In this document: one piece after another, positions 26,122-34,588 of the stretch
Layout: each line of letters starts with the position of its first letter
Position numbering within the stretch: the stretch's first letter is position 1
Source: an uncultured Bacteroidales bacterium
GTDB lineage: Bacteria; Bacteroidota; Bacteroidia; Bacteroidales; Paludibacteraceae
Direction of reading: 5' to 3'
NCBI GenBank assembly: GCA_949282265.1
Contig: CASDOZ010000006.1
Location: forward strand, 62,001 to 126,000
Length of the DNA: 64,000 nucleotides
Made by a program: the position numbers and the translations under genes
Notes under the pieces: model-generated
The model's database searches: none
What the model was told of the DNA's origin: nothing
Seen by the model: only the letters and a program-made list of their open reading frames with translations

Positions 26122-28329
26122 ATGAAACAACTGTTTATATTGATAGGGTTCGTTGTAATGTCGGTATCCGTATGGGGACAATCAGTGTTGTCCCCATATA
26201 CGCGGCATTATGTCAAACAGATTAAGAACGGGCAGATGGCTGACAGCCTTCGTGGAAGTTTCACTCGTTTGAAACAAGCCAACGCTCGTGGCCAGCAGGT
26301 CATATCGGCTTTTGTCCATTTGGACGAGGGATATGGCCCAGACATATTGGCACCCTATGGGGTAGAGGTAAGGACGGTTGTTGGTTCCATGCTCACGGCC
26401 TATATTCCGCTTGAAGAGCTTGACGAAGTGGCCGCTCTTGATGGGGTGAAATATATTGAGATGGGAACTCCGATTACTCCGAAACTTGATGAAGCTCGCA
26501 AAGACACTCGTGCCGACGATATGCAAGCCGGGACATCGCTCCCGGAAGGATACACCGGCAAAGGTGTAATTGTGGGGGTAGTCGACAATGGTTTCGACTT
26601 GGGACACCCCAATTTTTATACTCGCGATAAGAGTGAGTTGCGTATCAAGCGGTTTTGGGATCAGAATGCTTCAGGTACTGCGCCCGAAAGTTTTGGCTAT
26701 GGTTGTGAATACACTACTCCCGAAACTATTCTAGCTAAGGGCTATGACACCTCCGAATCTACACATGCTACTCACGTGGTAGGCATTGCGGCAGGAGCAG
26801 ACAATACCGATGATAAAGGTGTATATGGGGTCGCTCCTGATGCTGAGATTGTGTTGGTGGCTCTCAATACGACTGAAATGTACAATGGCGATAATACAGC
26901 TGTGCTTGATGGTGTAAAATATATTTTCGATTATGCCGATTCAGTAGAAAAGCCGTGTGTGGTGAATTTGAGTTTGGGCAGTTATTTGGGACCCCGCGAT
27001 GGCTCGTCGACTTTTGATGTGATGGCCGACGCCTTGCAAGGGCCTGGACGCCTTCTCGTGGGCTCGGTTGGTAACGATGGTGGAAAGAAGTATCACGCAA
27101 GCAAATCATTTGCGGGCGGAGGAGAACCTGACACGTTGGCAACTTTCTTTGATTTTACCTATCGGGGCTATCAAGTCGGGATCGCCGAGGTTTGGTGTGA
27201 TGCCGGCATGGACGTAACTTTTGTTCCTTTTGTGTATAGTGTCAAGGCAAACAAGATAAAGAAAGTTTACGAATCTGCGCGATTCAATGTAACCCAGTGT
27301 GAAAACAAGACGTATAATTTCAATGTCAATATCGATAGTGTGTGGGGTGATTTGTCGGTCAATGGTGAAATAAATCCCTTAAACGGAAAGACCCACCTCA
27401 TGTTGGCTCCGAGCTTTTATTCCTTGAACGAGGGTTTTGATAGGGGATTCTATCTCATTTCGTCAAGCGAGGGAACAGTGCATATGTGGACCGATGGCGT
27501 ATATTCTTCGTTTAGTAGTTTCAACCGTCCTGGGTTTATCGATGGCAATGACCAATCCTCCATGGGCGAGATTGGCGGAACCGGCAAACGCATCATCTCG
27601 GTGGGCGCCTATGTTACGCGCGACCATTACACACAGATGGGAATCCCCCAATATTCGGGTGAGACGCAGGACGAGATTGCTTCGTTTTCGAGCCATGGTT
27701 TTACGGCTGATGGCCGGGTGAAACCTGATATCGTGGCACCAGGAAGCTATATCGTTTCCTCGTTGTCGAGCTATTATACAGGTAATAAAATCAAGTATAG
27801 CACCGTCACGTGGAATGACAAGAAATACGAGTTCGGTTTTATGCAGGGAACCTCGATGGCTTCGCCCTTTGTGGCAGGTGTGATGGCTACTTGGTTGCAA
27901 GCCAACCCGGAAATGACTCCAGAAGAAGCAAAGGAAATTTTGCAAAAGACAGCTCGTCAAGATTCCTTTACGGGTGAATTGCCAGAACCATCGAATATTT
28001 GGGGAAATGGGAAAATTGATGCATACGCTGGTATAAAAGAATGTCTTGGGTATGAGAATGGGATTGGACAACATGCGGATGCCGGTAATAGTCATGTAGT
28101 AGCCGTAGATGGGTCTCAGATCAAGATATTGTTCGGACATGCAGACACAAATGTTTTGATAACGGTTTATAATGTTCAAGGTATGTGTGCCGCACGGCAA
28201 ACTGTAAGCAAAGCCTGTCCTGGCGAAGAAATTGTTATCTCCCTCCAAGGCGCAAACAATGGCGTGTATTTGCTGCAGTTGTCTGGTAATGCGACAGAAT
28301 CGACTACAAAAAAAATAATCATAAATTAA
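26122..28329 (+). CDS. subtilisin-family (S8) serine protease, T9SS cargo
   Basis: A 735-residue secreted protease. Signal peptide about 1-19 (ending VWGQ), then a propeptide-like region (about 30-115). The catalytic triad is visible: Asp155 in VGVVDNGFDLGHPNF, His215 in STHATHVVGIAAG and Ser578 in GTSMASPFVAGVMA. Between His and Ser sits a large beta-rich insert (about 330-460). The C-terminal 75 residues (ITVYNVQGMCAARQTV, then NNGVYLLQLSGN) are a T9SS-like sorting domain. It probably degrades or processes extracellular protein. It may also mature the neighbouring adhesin-like proteins, which is inference from position. Confidence 0.95.
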   Translation: MKQLFILIGFVVMSVSVWGQSVLSPYTRHYVKQIKNGQMADSLRGSFTRLKQANARGQQVISAFVHLDEGYGPDILAPYGVEVRTVVGSMLTAYIPLEELDEVAALDGVKYIEMGTPITPKLDEARKDTRADDMQAGTSLPEGYTGKGVIVGVVDNGFDLGHPNFYTRDKSELRIKRFWDQNASGTAPESFGYGCEYTTPETILAKGYDTSESTHATHVVGIAAGADNTDDKGVYGVAPDAEIVLVALNTTEMYNGDNTAVLDGVKYIFDYADSVEKPCVVNLSLGSYLGPRDGSSTFDVMADALQGPGRLLVGSVGNDGGKKYHASKSFAGGGEPDTLATFFDFTYRGYQVGIAEVWCDAGMDVTFVPFVYSVKANKIKKVYESARFNVTQCENKTYNFNVNIDSVWGDLSVNGEINPLNGKTHLMLAPSFYSLNEGFDRGFYLISSSEGTVHMWTDGVYSSFSSFNRPGFIDGNDQSSMGEIGGTGKRIISVGAYVTRDHYTQMGIPQYSGETQDEIASFSSHGFTADGRVKPDIVAPGSYIVSSLSSYYTGNKIKYSTVTWNDKKYEFGFMQGTSMASPFVAGVMATWLQANPEMTPEEAKEILQKTARQDSFTGELPEPSNIWGNGKIDAYAGIKECLGYENGIGQHADAGNSHVVAVDGSQIKILFGHADTNVLITVYNVQGMCAARQTVSKACPGEEIVISLQGANNGVYLLQLSGNATESTTKKIIIN

Positions 28330-28339
28330 ACTTATCAAT

Positions 28340-29485
28340 ATGACAAAAAAAATATTATTGATTTCAGCATTTGCTGTAACGGCTGCGTTGTATGCGCAAG
28401 AATCGGATGTAATCCCTACTCAGGAACAAATGACAGGCGATTTCCTCGTTTTGAATACACAAGAGTATGAGGGAGAGAAAGGCCTTGCTTCGATAAAACC
28501 TTTCACCGTTTCGCCGGCCGGGGAAGATTCAATAACAGTCAGCGGCTTCTATATGACTGGTTGCCTTAGCTTTAAGGCGAAGTATGACGAAACGAACGGG
28601 AAAATAAGTATTCCTGCAGGTATCCCGATCTATAACATGGAAACTTATATGACCTATCTTTATCCTTGGGACGCAGAGAATGAAGAGGTTATCATGCGTC
28701 CCATTGAATACAAGTACGTCGGCAACAATACTTGGGAGTGCAATACCGATCTCATGCTCGTTGCCATATACGGTGAAGAGATGCAGGCCACTACTTTCTC
28801 GAACGGTTCGCAGATAGTCCGCTGCAATGCTACCTCTAACAATGTTTCGTATGTTGGGGCTGTTGGTAGCCAAGATGGCCAAATTGAATATGTTGAATCG
28901 CGCCGATCTTATGTCACCATTTCAGGTAATATCATTGACGTCTATAATATCTTACAAGTTGACCAATATGGTTATGGCTTACGTATGAGCGGAACTATTG
29001 ACCAAGCTGCCGGCAAGGCGAAATTTAGTTATGCGCTCACTGGTTATACAAACGATGGTACTTACCGTATTCTTACCGGTTGTGAATATAATGAAGAAAC
29101 CAACATGCCAACCGGAGTATCCTACTCGGGTACCAGCGACTATGGTATGGTTTATGCCACCATCGACCTCATAGAAGGTAAGATCATATTTGACCCTATG
29201 GCCATTTGGGTGGCTGAATACACAACTGATGGTAATATCACGGTCAATGATAATCTTCTCTTTGAGTTTATTAAATCAGTAGAAGTTAACTATGAGGTGC
29301 CTCTGTCCACAGGAATAGAAACTCCTGTTGTCGTTGATATGCAAAAGGAAATAGAGCGAATCGATTTTTATACTGTTGATGGCAGGAAAATAAAGGAACC
29401 CCTTGATGGCATGTTCGTAATAAAAGTTACTGTTTATAAAGACAAATCCTCCAAGGCGGAGAAAATGCTTTTTAGGAGAAATTGA
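28340..29485 (+). CDS. secreted protein of unknown function with T9SS-like tail
   Basis: A 381-residue protein; signal peptide about 1-19 (ILLISAFAVTAALYAQ). The body is strand-rich without a motif I recognise (GFYMTGCLSFKAKYDETNGK). The end (IDFYTVDGRKIKEPLDGMFV followed by a basic tail) is the short Bacteroidales form of the C-terminal sorting signal. The gene is 10 bp after the subtilisin-like protease gene and closes the cluster. Only a weak hairpin (29487-29492 / 29525-29530) follows; the rest of 29486-29835 shows no gene. Could be a partner or substrate of the protease; no direct evidence. Confidence 0.75.
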   Translation: MTKKILLISAFAVTAALYAQESDVIPTQEQMTGDFLVLNTQEYEGEKGLASIKPFTVSPAGEDSITVSGFYMTGCLSFKAKYDETNGKISIPAGIPIYNMETYMTYLYPWDAENEEVIMRPIEYKYVGNNTWECNTDLMLVAIYGEEMQATTFSNGSQIVRCNATSNNVSYVGAVGSQDGQIEYVESRRSYVTISGNIIDVYNILQVDQYGYGLRMSGTIDQAAGKAKFSYALTGYTNDGTYRILTGCEYNEETNMPTGVSYSGTSDYGMVYATIDLIEGKIIFDPMAIWVAEYTTDGNITVNDNLLFEFIKSVEVNYEVPLSTGIETPVVVDMQKEIERIDFYTVDGRKIKEPLDGMFVIKVTVYKDKSSKAEKMLFRRN

Positions 29486-29835
29486 TGCCTGACAGCCGGG
29501 AAAATCCTAAAAGGAAAGTGCTTTTCAGGCTGATTTGGCTTTCAAGTTTCGGAATAAAACTGTTTTAGCAAGACAATGCCATGGCAAACTCCATGTAGGA
29601 GAATGCTGTGGCGTTTGTTGTTTGTGCGGGTGTGAAAGTATATGATACACCGATATTTTATGCTATTGTGGATTCAATATAGAAAAATCGTGCCTTAAAA
29701 TCATTTTATGGAATATCAAGCGGAAAGTGACGTGGTATTTGTATTTCTATATAGGTTTTAAACATTGGAATTCTGACAAGAATTATAAAATGATATAACA
29801 TGGCATTTTATATTACATCTTTACTACACCATTTC

Positions 29836-30999
29836 TTAGCGCGCAGACATTAAATCTTCAATAATTGTCCGGTCTGTTACGGCTCCGTATATTTGTGTTG
29901 TTTGTATATGCCTGTGCCCCAGCAGTTTTTGTACTGTTGATATATTGACACCCTGTTGCAACAAAAGGGTGGCGAATGTATGCCGTGCCGTGTGGAAAGA
30001 CACATGTTTATGTATGCCAATCTGTTGGCATGTCCGTTGTAGCAGTTTGTTTGTGTTTGAATTGTCACCAAGGCGGAAGAACTTATTGAGTTGCCCTTTG
30101 TATTTGTCTAATAATCTCAGACATTTTCCATGAAACAACGCATGCAAGGGTAGCCGTACCTCTGTAGATGTCTTTTGTGTGTGCAAAATCAACCATTGCG
30201 TGTCGCATTCCTGTTCAAAATTATTGGATGTCAGTGTGCAAAAGTCAGAAAAACGTAACCCGGAGTAACAGCAGAATAGGAAAGCATCTATAAACTGGCA
30301 TGATTTGGTGTTATGATGTTTGTTGCTCCATGTTTCTAACAGTTCCAATTCCTTTACAGACAGAAAAGCACGTGCGACAGGCTTTCTCCGTATTTGAAAG
30401 CAGGAAAATGGTGAACGTTCGTAATGCCAGATGTTTTTTTTCTCGGCAGCATTGATAAAAATTTTAATATGGTTTAGATGTTTGGCCACGGTATTGCATT
30501 GTAATCCCCGTACCTGCAGCAGATAGTTTTCAAAGGCATGTAACCAGTTCTCGTTAATACCTCCAAATGAGATATGGGGAGAAAACAGTTGTAATAGTTT
30601 GATTGTGCTTAAACGGTTTTTCTTTGTACTTTCCTTTATGTTGGAATATTTGATGTGATCTGCAGCAAACCCGATAAAAGATTGCGGTTCAAAAATTTTT
30701 CGTTCTGCCAGACTTAATATGTTGCTGATGCTGATATCATTGTTTTGCCTCCATAAACTGAGTTCAGCCGCTTCCAGACAAGTTATTTTTTCATACAAAT
30801 AAAAGTTCAAAGCATCTGCATTAGGGTGCTTGCGGATCATACGCTTTTTATAATCCCATTGATGCTCATATAAATATATGTGTGTGGAAATATATTTTCT
30901 TTTTCCTGCTTCATATATTTCTATTTGGATTAACGCCTTGTGTTCTTTGTTCAAATTTTTCTTTCTGTTAAACACTAATTTGTAGGAAATTTTAGCCAT
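29836..30999 (-). CDS. tyrosine recombinase (Bacteroidetes integrase / invertase type)
   Basis: A 387-residue site-specific recombinase. N-terminal arm-type DNA-binding region (about 1-100: ISYKLVFNRKKNLNKEHKAL), a SAM-like core-binding domain (about 105-200) and the catalytic domain. The catalytic domain has Arg in YSGLRFSDFC, His-x-x-Arg in SFHTARHTFATLL, LGHRHIQTT and the nucleophile Tyr in QIYGAVTD. All active-site residues look intact. No other phage or conjugation gene adjoins it. It diverges from a SusC gene 380 bp away, an arrangement known for recombinases that invert nearby promoters in Bacteroides. I see only weak candidate inverted repeats, so this could also be a relic of an integrated element. 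Confidence 0.9.
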   Translation of the reverse strand: MAKISYKLVFNRKKNLNKEHKALIQIEIYEAGKRKYISTHIYLYEHQWDYKKRMIRKHPNADALNFYLYEKITCLEAAELSLWRQNNDISISNILSLAERKIFEPQSFIGFAADHIKYSNIKESTKKNRLSTIKLLQLFSPHISFGGINENWLHAFENYLLQVRGLQCNTVAKHLNHIKIFINAAEKKNIWHYERSPFSCFQIRRKPVARAFLSVKELELLETWSNKHHNTKSCQFIDAFLFCCYSGLRFSDFCTLTSNNFEQECDTQWLILHTQKTSTEVRLPLHALFHGKCLRLLDKYKGQLNKFFRLGDNSNTNKLLQRTCQQIGIHKHVSFHTARHTFATLLLQQGVNISTVQKLLGHRHIQTTQIYGAVTDRTIIEDLMSAR

Positions 31000-31002
31000 A
31001 CG

Positions 31003-31132
31003 CTTGATAAATGAATAATTGAATATGAAATTTATTACTTATTTAATAAATACGTTCCCCGTTATGGTTTATATCCCGCCTCAGAATGTTAAAAATCAAC
31101 TGTCGATCATATAAATACGATGATTTATCAAG
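31003..31132. repeat. short inverted repeats between recombinase and susC
   Basis: CTTGATAAAT (31003-31012) and its exact complement ATTTATCAAG (31123-31132) flank 110 bp right beside the recombinase start. A further TGATTTATCA copy is at 31323-31332, past the susC promoter. Ten AT-rich bases can match by chance in this much sequence, so I hold this weakly. Confidence 0.3.
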
Positions 31133-31138
31133 GTGTTT

Positions 31139-31159
31139 CAACCATTTCTTTCATGGTTG
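31139..31159. repeat. 7-bp hairpin in the recombinase-susC gap
   Basis: CAACCAT (31139-31145) and ATGGTTG (31153-31159) with a 7-nt loop, followed by TTTATTT. It may be a terminator for inward transcription or an operator. Confidence 0.4.
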
Positions 31160-31255
31160 TTTATTTGGTTGGTTTACAAACTGTTACTGTTTTGCTCATA
31201 TTAGCTTATAAATATGACATAAAACATGATAATCTCGTTTTTTTTTAGCAAAACG

Positions 31256-31276
31256 CTACAAAATGCTCCTTTGTAG
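31256..31276. promoter_or_regulatory. inverted repeat just upstream of susC promoter
   Basis: CTACAAA (31256-31262) and TTTGTAG (31270-31276), perfect 7-bp arms, 7-nt spacer. It ends 11 bases before the -33 box, a good place for an activator or repressor site. Confidence 0.4.
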
Positions 31277-31287
31277 AACAAGATTGG

Positions 31288-31317
31288 TTGCCTTTTCAAA
31301 AAATTATCGTAACTTTG
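31288..31317 (+). promoter_or_regulatory. promoter of the first SusC/SusD operon
   Basis: TTG at 31288-31290, 19-nt spacer, TAACTTTG at 31310-31317. Start of transcription is expected near 31324, giving a leader of about 55 nt. Confidence 0.75.
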
Positions 31318-31378
31318 CCGGCTGATTTATCATGGTTCACAGAACGTAAAACCGCAAATAAATAATTGTTAAACAAAA

Positions 31379-34300
31379 ATGTTAAATTGTATGAGAAGAC
31401 TAACATTCTTATTTGCCTGCTTGTTTGTGGCGGGCATTAGTCTGGTAAGCGCTCAGTCAAAGGCAGTTTCGGGTAAGGTCGTTTCTGCGGAAAACGGAGA
31501 GCCTATCATCGGTGCCAGTATTGTTGTAAAAGGCACTACTTCGCAAGGAACCATTTCAGATGTGGATGGTAACTTTACTTTAAATGTACCAAGTAGCTCC
31601 AATACTCTGGTAATTTCCTTTATCGGAATGAAAACAGTTGAGGCAGAAGCCATAGATGGCATGGTTGTGGAAATGGCCGACAACACGTCCGAACTGGACG
31701 AAGTCATGGTTGTTGCCTTCGGTACGACGACCAAGAAATCTTTCACAGGTTCTGCAGCTGTAGTTAAAGGAGAAGAAATCAGCAAAAACCAATCTTCCAA
31801 CGTAACCAATAATCTGGCCGGTAAGGTAGCCGGTGTGCAAGGACTCTCAAGCAACGGACAGCCCGGAACCGGCAGCACAATCCGAATTCGCGGTATCGGT
31901 TCCATGTATGCCAGCAATTCCCCGTTATATGTTGTGGACGGTGTCCCCTACGACAGTGATATTTCAGCTATCAACAATGCCGATATAGAATCAGTAACTG
32001 TCTTGAAAGATGCCGCCTCCAATGCCTTGTATGGTGCACGTGGTGCAAACGGTGTAATCATCATCACGACCAAGCGCGGTAAAAGCAAAGGCGCAACCGT
32101 CAATATTGATGCCAAATGGGGAAACAACACGCGTGCGGTTCCTGCATACAACGTAATGACTGACCCCGGCATGTATTATGAAACATTTTACCGGGCCTTG
32201 TACAACAGCCAGGCAAGCAAGGGCAGTGATTATGCCCACGAATACGCCAACGCATATCTGTTGGATGCCGCCAACGGAGGTCTTGGCTATCAGGTTTATA
32301 CATTGCCGGACGGGCAGCGTCTGGTCGGCAGGAACTTCAAGCTGAACCCGAATGCCGTTCCAGGATACAGCGATGGCAAAAATTATTACCTGGCCGACAA
32401 CTGGTATGACGAGCTGTTCAAATCAAACAATCTGCGCCAGGAATACAATGTTAACGTAAGCGGTTCCAACAACGACCTGACCTATTACGCATCCATCAGC
32501 AAACTGGATGACACAGGTATCATTGAGAATTCTGATTTTTCACGTCTTTCAGCACGTGTCAATGCCGACTATCAGGCAAAGAAATGGCTGAAAATAGGCA
32601 CAAACATGACTTATGTAAACTCAACCAGCCGCTCACCGAGCGACCAAACAACGACAAACTCTTCCGGCAACCTGTTCTTCCTGACTTCTTCCATCGCCCC
32701 GATTTATCCATTGTATATCAGGGATGCCAATGGCAATAAAATGCAGGATGCACGCGGTTATACCATCTACGATTACGGTGATGGAACAATAGCCAATGCA
32801 AAACGTCCGTTCATGAGCCAGTCCAACCCGGCCGGCATGTTGGAGCAGAACATTGAGCAGTATGTGAGCGACTACTTCGTCGGGAAATGGTATGCCGTAG
32901 CTGAAATCTACAAGGGTCTGAAGTTGAATGCAAACATAGGTATCACATCTGCAAATAGCCGATATAACATGTTGATGAATCCATACTACGGGCAGTTTGC
33001 AAGTTCAGGAGGATATGTGTCCGTTCAGAACGGCCGCTTTTTCAGCAAGAACCAGCAATATCTGGTAACCTACGTGAACAAGTTCGGTGTCCACAACATT
33101 GATGTCCTGGCCGGTTTTGAGGCATATGATTACGTGTCATCTTCATTGTCTGGTTTCCAGCAGAAAGTATTCCAGGACAATGTGCCTGAATTGGGCAATA
33201 CCATTGTACAACCTTCTACGACTTCCGCAAGCAGCTCGTATGCCACAATGGGTATTCTGGCCCAGGTAAAGTATGATTACGATTCAAAGTATTATATCTC
33301 GGCTTCCTATCGCCGCGATGCTTCTTCATGTTTTGCCCCGGAGAACCGCTGGGGTAATTTCTGGTCAGCCGGCGCAGCTTGGGACATCAACCAAGAAGGC
33401 TTTATGGAAGGTGCGGACTGGATTAACTTGTTAAAGTTGAAAGCAAGTTACGGTGCGCAAGGTAATGACAACCTGAATAACTTATATCCGTACATAGACC
33501 AATATACCATTTCTGAAAACAACGGTGAATTTGCAACGGCCTTGTCCTATAAAGGAAACCGTGACATAACATGGGAAACATCCTACAACATGAACTTCGG
33601 TGTGGATTTCTCGCTTTTCGATGAGCGTCTGAGCGGAACAGTTGAAGGTTTCTCGCGCCGTACGGAAGACATGCTGTACTTCAAGCCGGTTTCACCTTCA
33701 AACGGTTACGATGCGTTGCCTATGAACGTGGGGTCCATGCGCAATGCCGGTGTGGAGATTGACCTTCATGCCGACATCATCCGCACAAAATCATTCACCT
33801 GGAACATGTATGCCAATGCCACGCACGTCAAAAACAAAATTCTGGAATTGGATGAATCCCTGAACGGACAATGGATCAGCGGCAGCTACATGTACCGTGA
33901 AGGCGAATCCATGTACAACTTCTACATGCGTGAATATGCAGGCGTAGATCCTGTAACCGGCAACTCACTTTGGTATATCGATGTAACAGATGCGGACGGC
34001 AATGTAACAGGCCGCACAACAACCGACAACTGGTCGAATGCGACACGCTATGAGCAAGGTGATATTTTGCCTAAAATATATGGTGGTTTCGGTACTTCGT
34101 TTGAATTTTATGGTGTGGACTTGTCGGTTGATTTCGCTTACCAGTTGGGTGGCCGTATTTACGACAACTTCTATTCAGCCAGTATGCATTCCGGTTATAG
34201 CAGTGATGCCGGACGTAACTGGCACATGGATATCTTAAATGCCTGGACGCCGAAGAATCCATATACGGACGTTCCGAAAGTAAATTCCAACGACACTTAT

Positions 34301-34558
34301 ACCAATGCAATGTCAACGCGCTTCTTGACAAGTTCAGACTATTTGTCGTTACAGAACGTTACTATCGGTTATTCGTTGCCGACCAAATGGTTGAAGAAAA
34401 TCAAACTGGAAAAGGTACGTATTTATGGTGTAGCTGACAACGTATGGTTGTGGTCTGCCCGTAAAGGTTTAGACCCGCGTCAAAGTTACTCAGCTGCCGA
34501 GGCGGCTGTCTATACACCGATTCGTTCCGTTTCCGGTGGTATCAGTATCACTTTCTAA
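31379..34558 (+). CDS. SusC/RagA-type TonB-dependent receptor
   Basis: Outer-membrane importer that works with the SusD-like lipoprotein encoded next. It has 1059 residues: signal peptide about 1-25, a CarboxypepD_reg-like domain (about 28-105: VSGKVVSAENGEPIIGASIV), a TonB box near 108-116 (EVMVVAFGT), a plug (about 120-235, with VVDGVPYDSDIS and YGARGANGVIIITTKRGK) and a 22-strand barrel to the end. No STN domain, so it lacks the signalling extension of the second SusC in this window. Ligand unknown: the operon has no glycosidase, only SusD and two lipoproteins, so peptide or small-molecule uptake is as likely as glycan uptake. Confidence 0.96.
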   Translation: MLNCMRRLTFLFACLFVAGISLVSAQSKAVSGKVVSAENGEPIIGASIVVKGTTSQGTISDVDGNFTLNVPSSSNTLVISFIGMKTVEAEAIDGMVVEMADNTSELDEVMVVAFGTTTKKSFTGSAAVVKGEEISKNQSSNVTNNLAGKVAGVQGLSSNGQPGTGSTIRIRGIGSMYASNSPLYVVDGVPYDSDISAINNADIESVTVLKDAASNALYGARGANGVIIITTKRGKSKGATVNIDAKWGNNTRAVPAYNVMTDPGMYYETFYRALYNSQASKGSDYAHEYANAYLLDAANGGLGYQVYTLPDGQRLVGRNFKLNPNAVPGYSDGKNYYLADNWYDELFKSNNLRQEYNVNVSGSNNDLTYYASISKLDDTGIIENSDFSRLSARVNADYQAKKWLKIGTNMTYVNSTSRSPSDQTTTNSSGNLFFLTSSIAPIYPLYIRDANGNKMQDARGYTIYDYGDGTIANAKRPFMSQSNPAGMLEQNIEQYVSDYFVGKWYAVAEIYKGLKLNANIGITSANSRYNMLMNPYYGQFASSGGYVSVQNGRFFSKNQQYLVTYVNKFGVHNIDVLAGFEAYDYVSSSLSGFQQKVFQDNVPELGNTIVQPSTTSASSSYATMGILAQVKYDYDSKYYISASYRRDASSCFAPENRWGNFWSAGAAWDINQEGFMEGADWINLLKLKASYGAQGNDNLNNLYPYIDQYTISENNGEFATALSYKGNRDITWETSYNMNFGVDFSLFDERLSGTVEGFSRRTEDMLYFKPVSPSNGYDALPMNVGSMRNAGVEIDLHADIIRTKSFTWNMYANATHVKNKILELDESLNGQWISGSYMYREGESMYNFYMREYAGVDPVTGNSLWYIDVTDADGNVTGRTTTDNWSNATRYEQGDILPKIYGGFGTSFEFYGVDLSVDFAYQLGGRIYDNFYSASMHSGYSSDAGRNWHMDILNAWTPKNPYTDVPKVNSNDTYTNAMSTRFLTSSDYLSLQNVTIGYSLPTKWLKKIKLEKVRIYGVADNVWLWSARKGLDPRQSYSAAEAAVYTPIRSVSGGISITF

Positions 34559-34588
34559 CATGTCAAACCGAATAAAAACAATTAGAAT

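Noticed and set aside
27463-28338. 291-codon open frame on the minus strand opposite the subtilisin-like protease
   Set aside because: Shadow; the plus-strand frame has the full catalytic triad.
29700-31100. attL/attR direct repeats around the tyrosine recombinase
   Set aside because: I found no direct repeat longer than about 10 AT-rich bases on the two sides, so an integrated element cannot be delimited.
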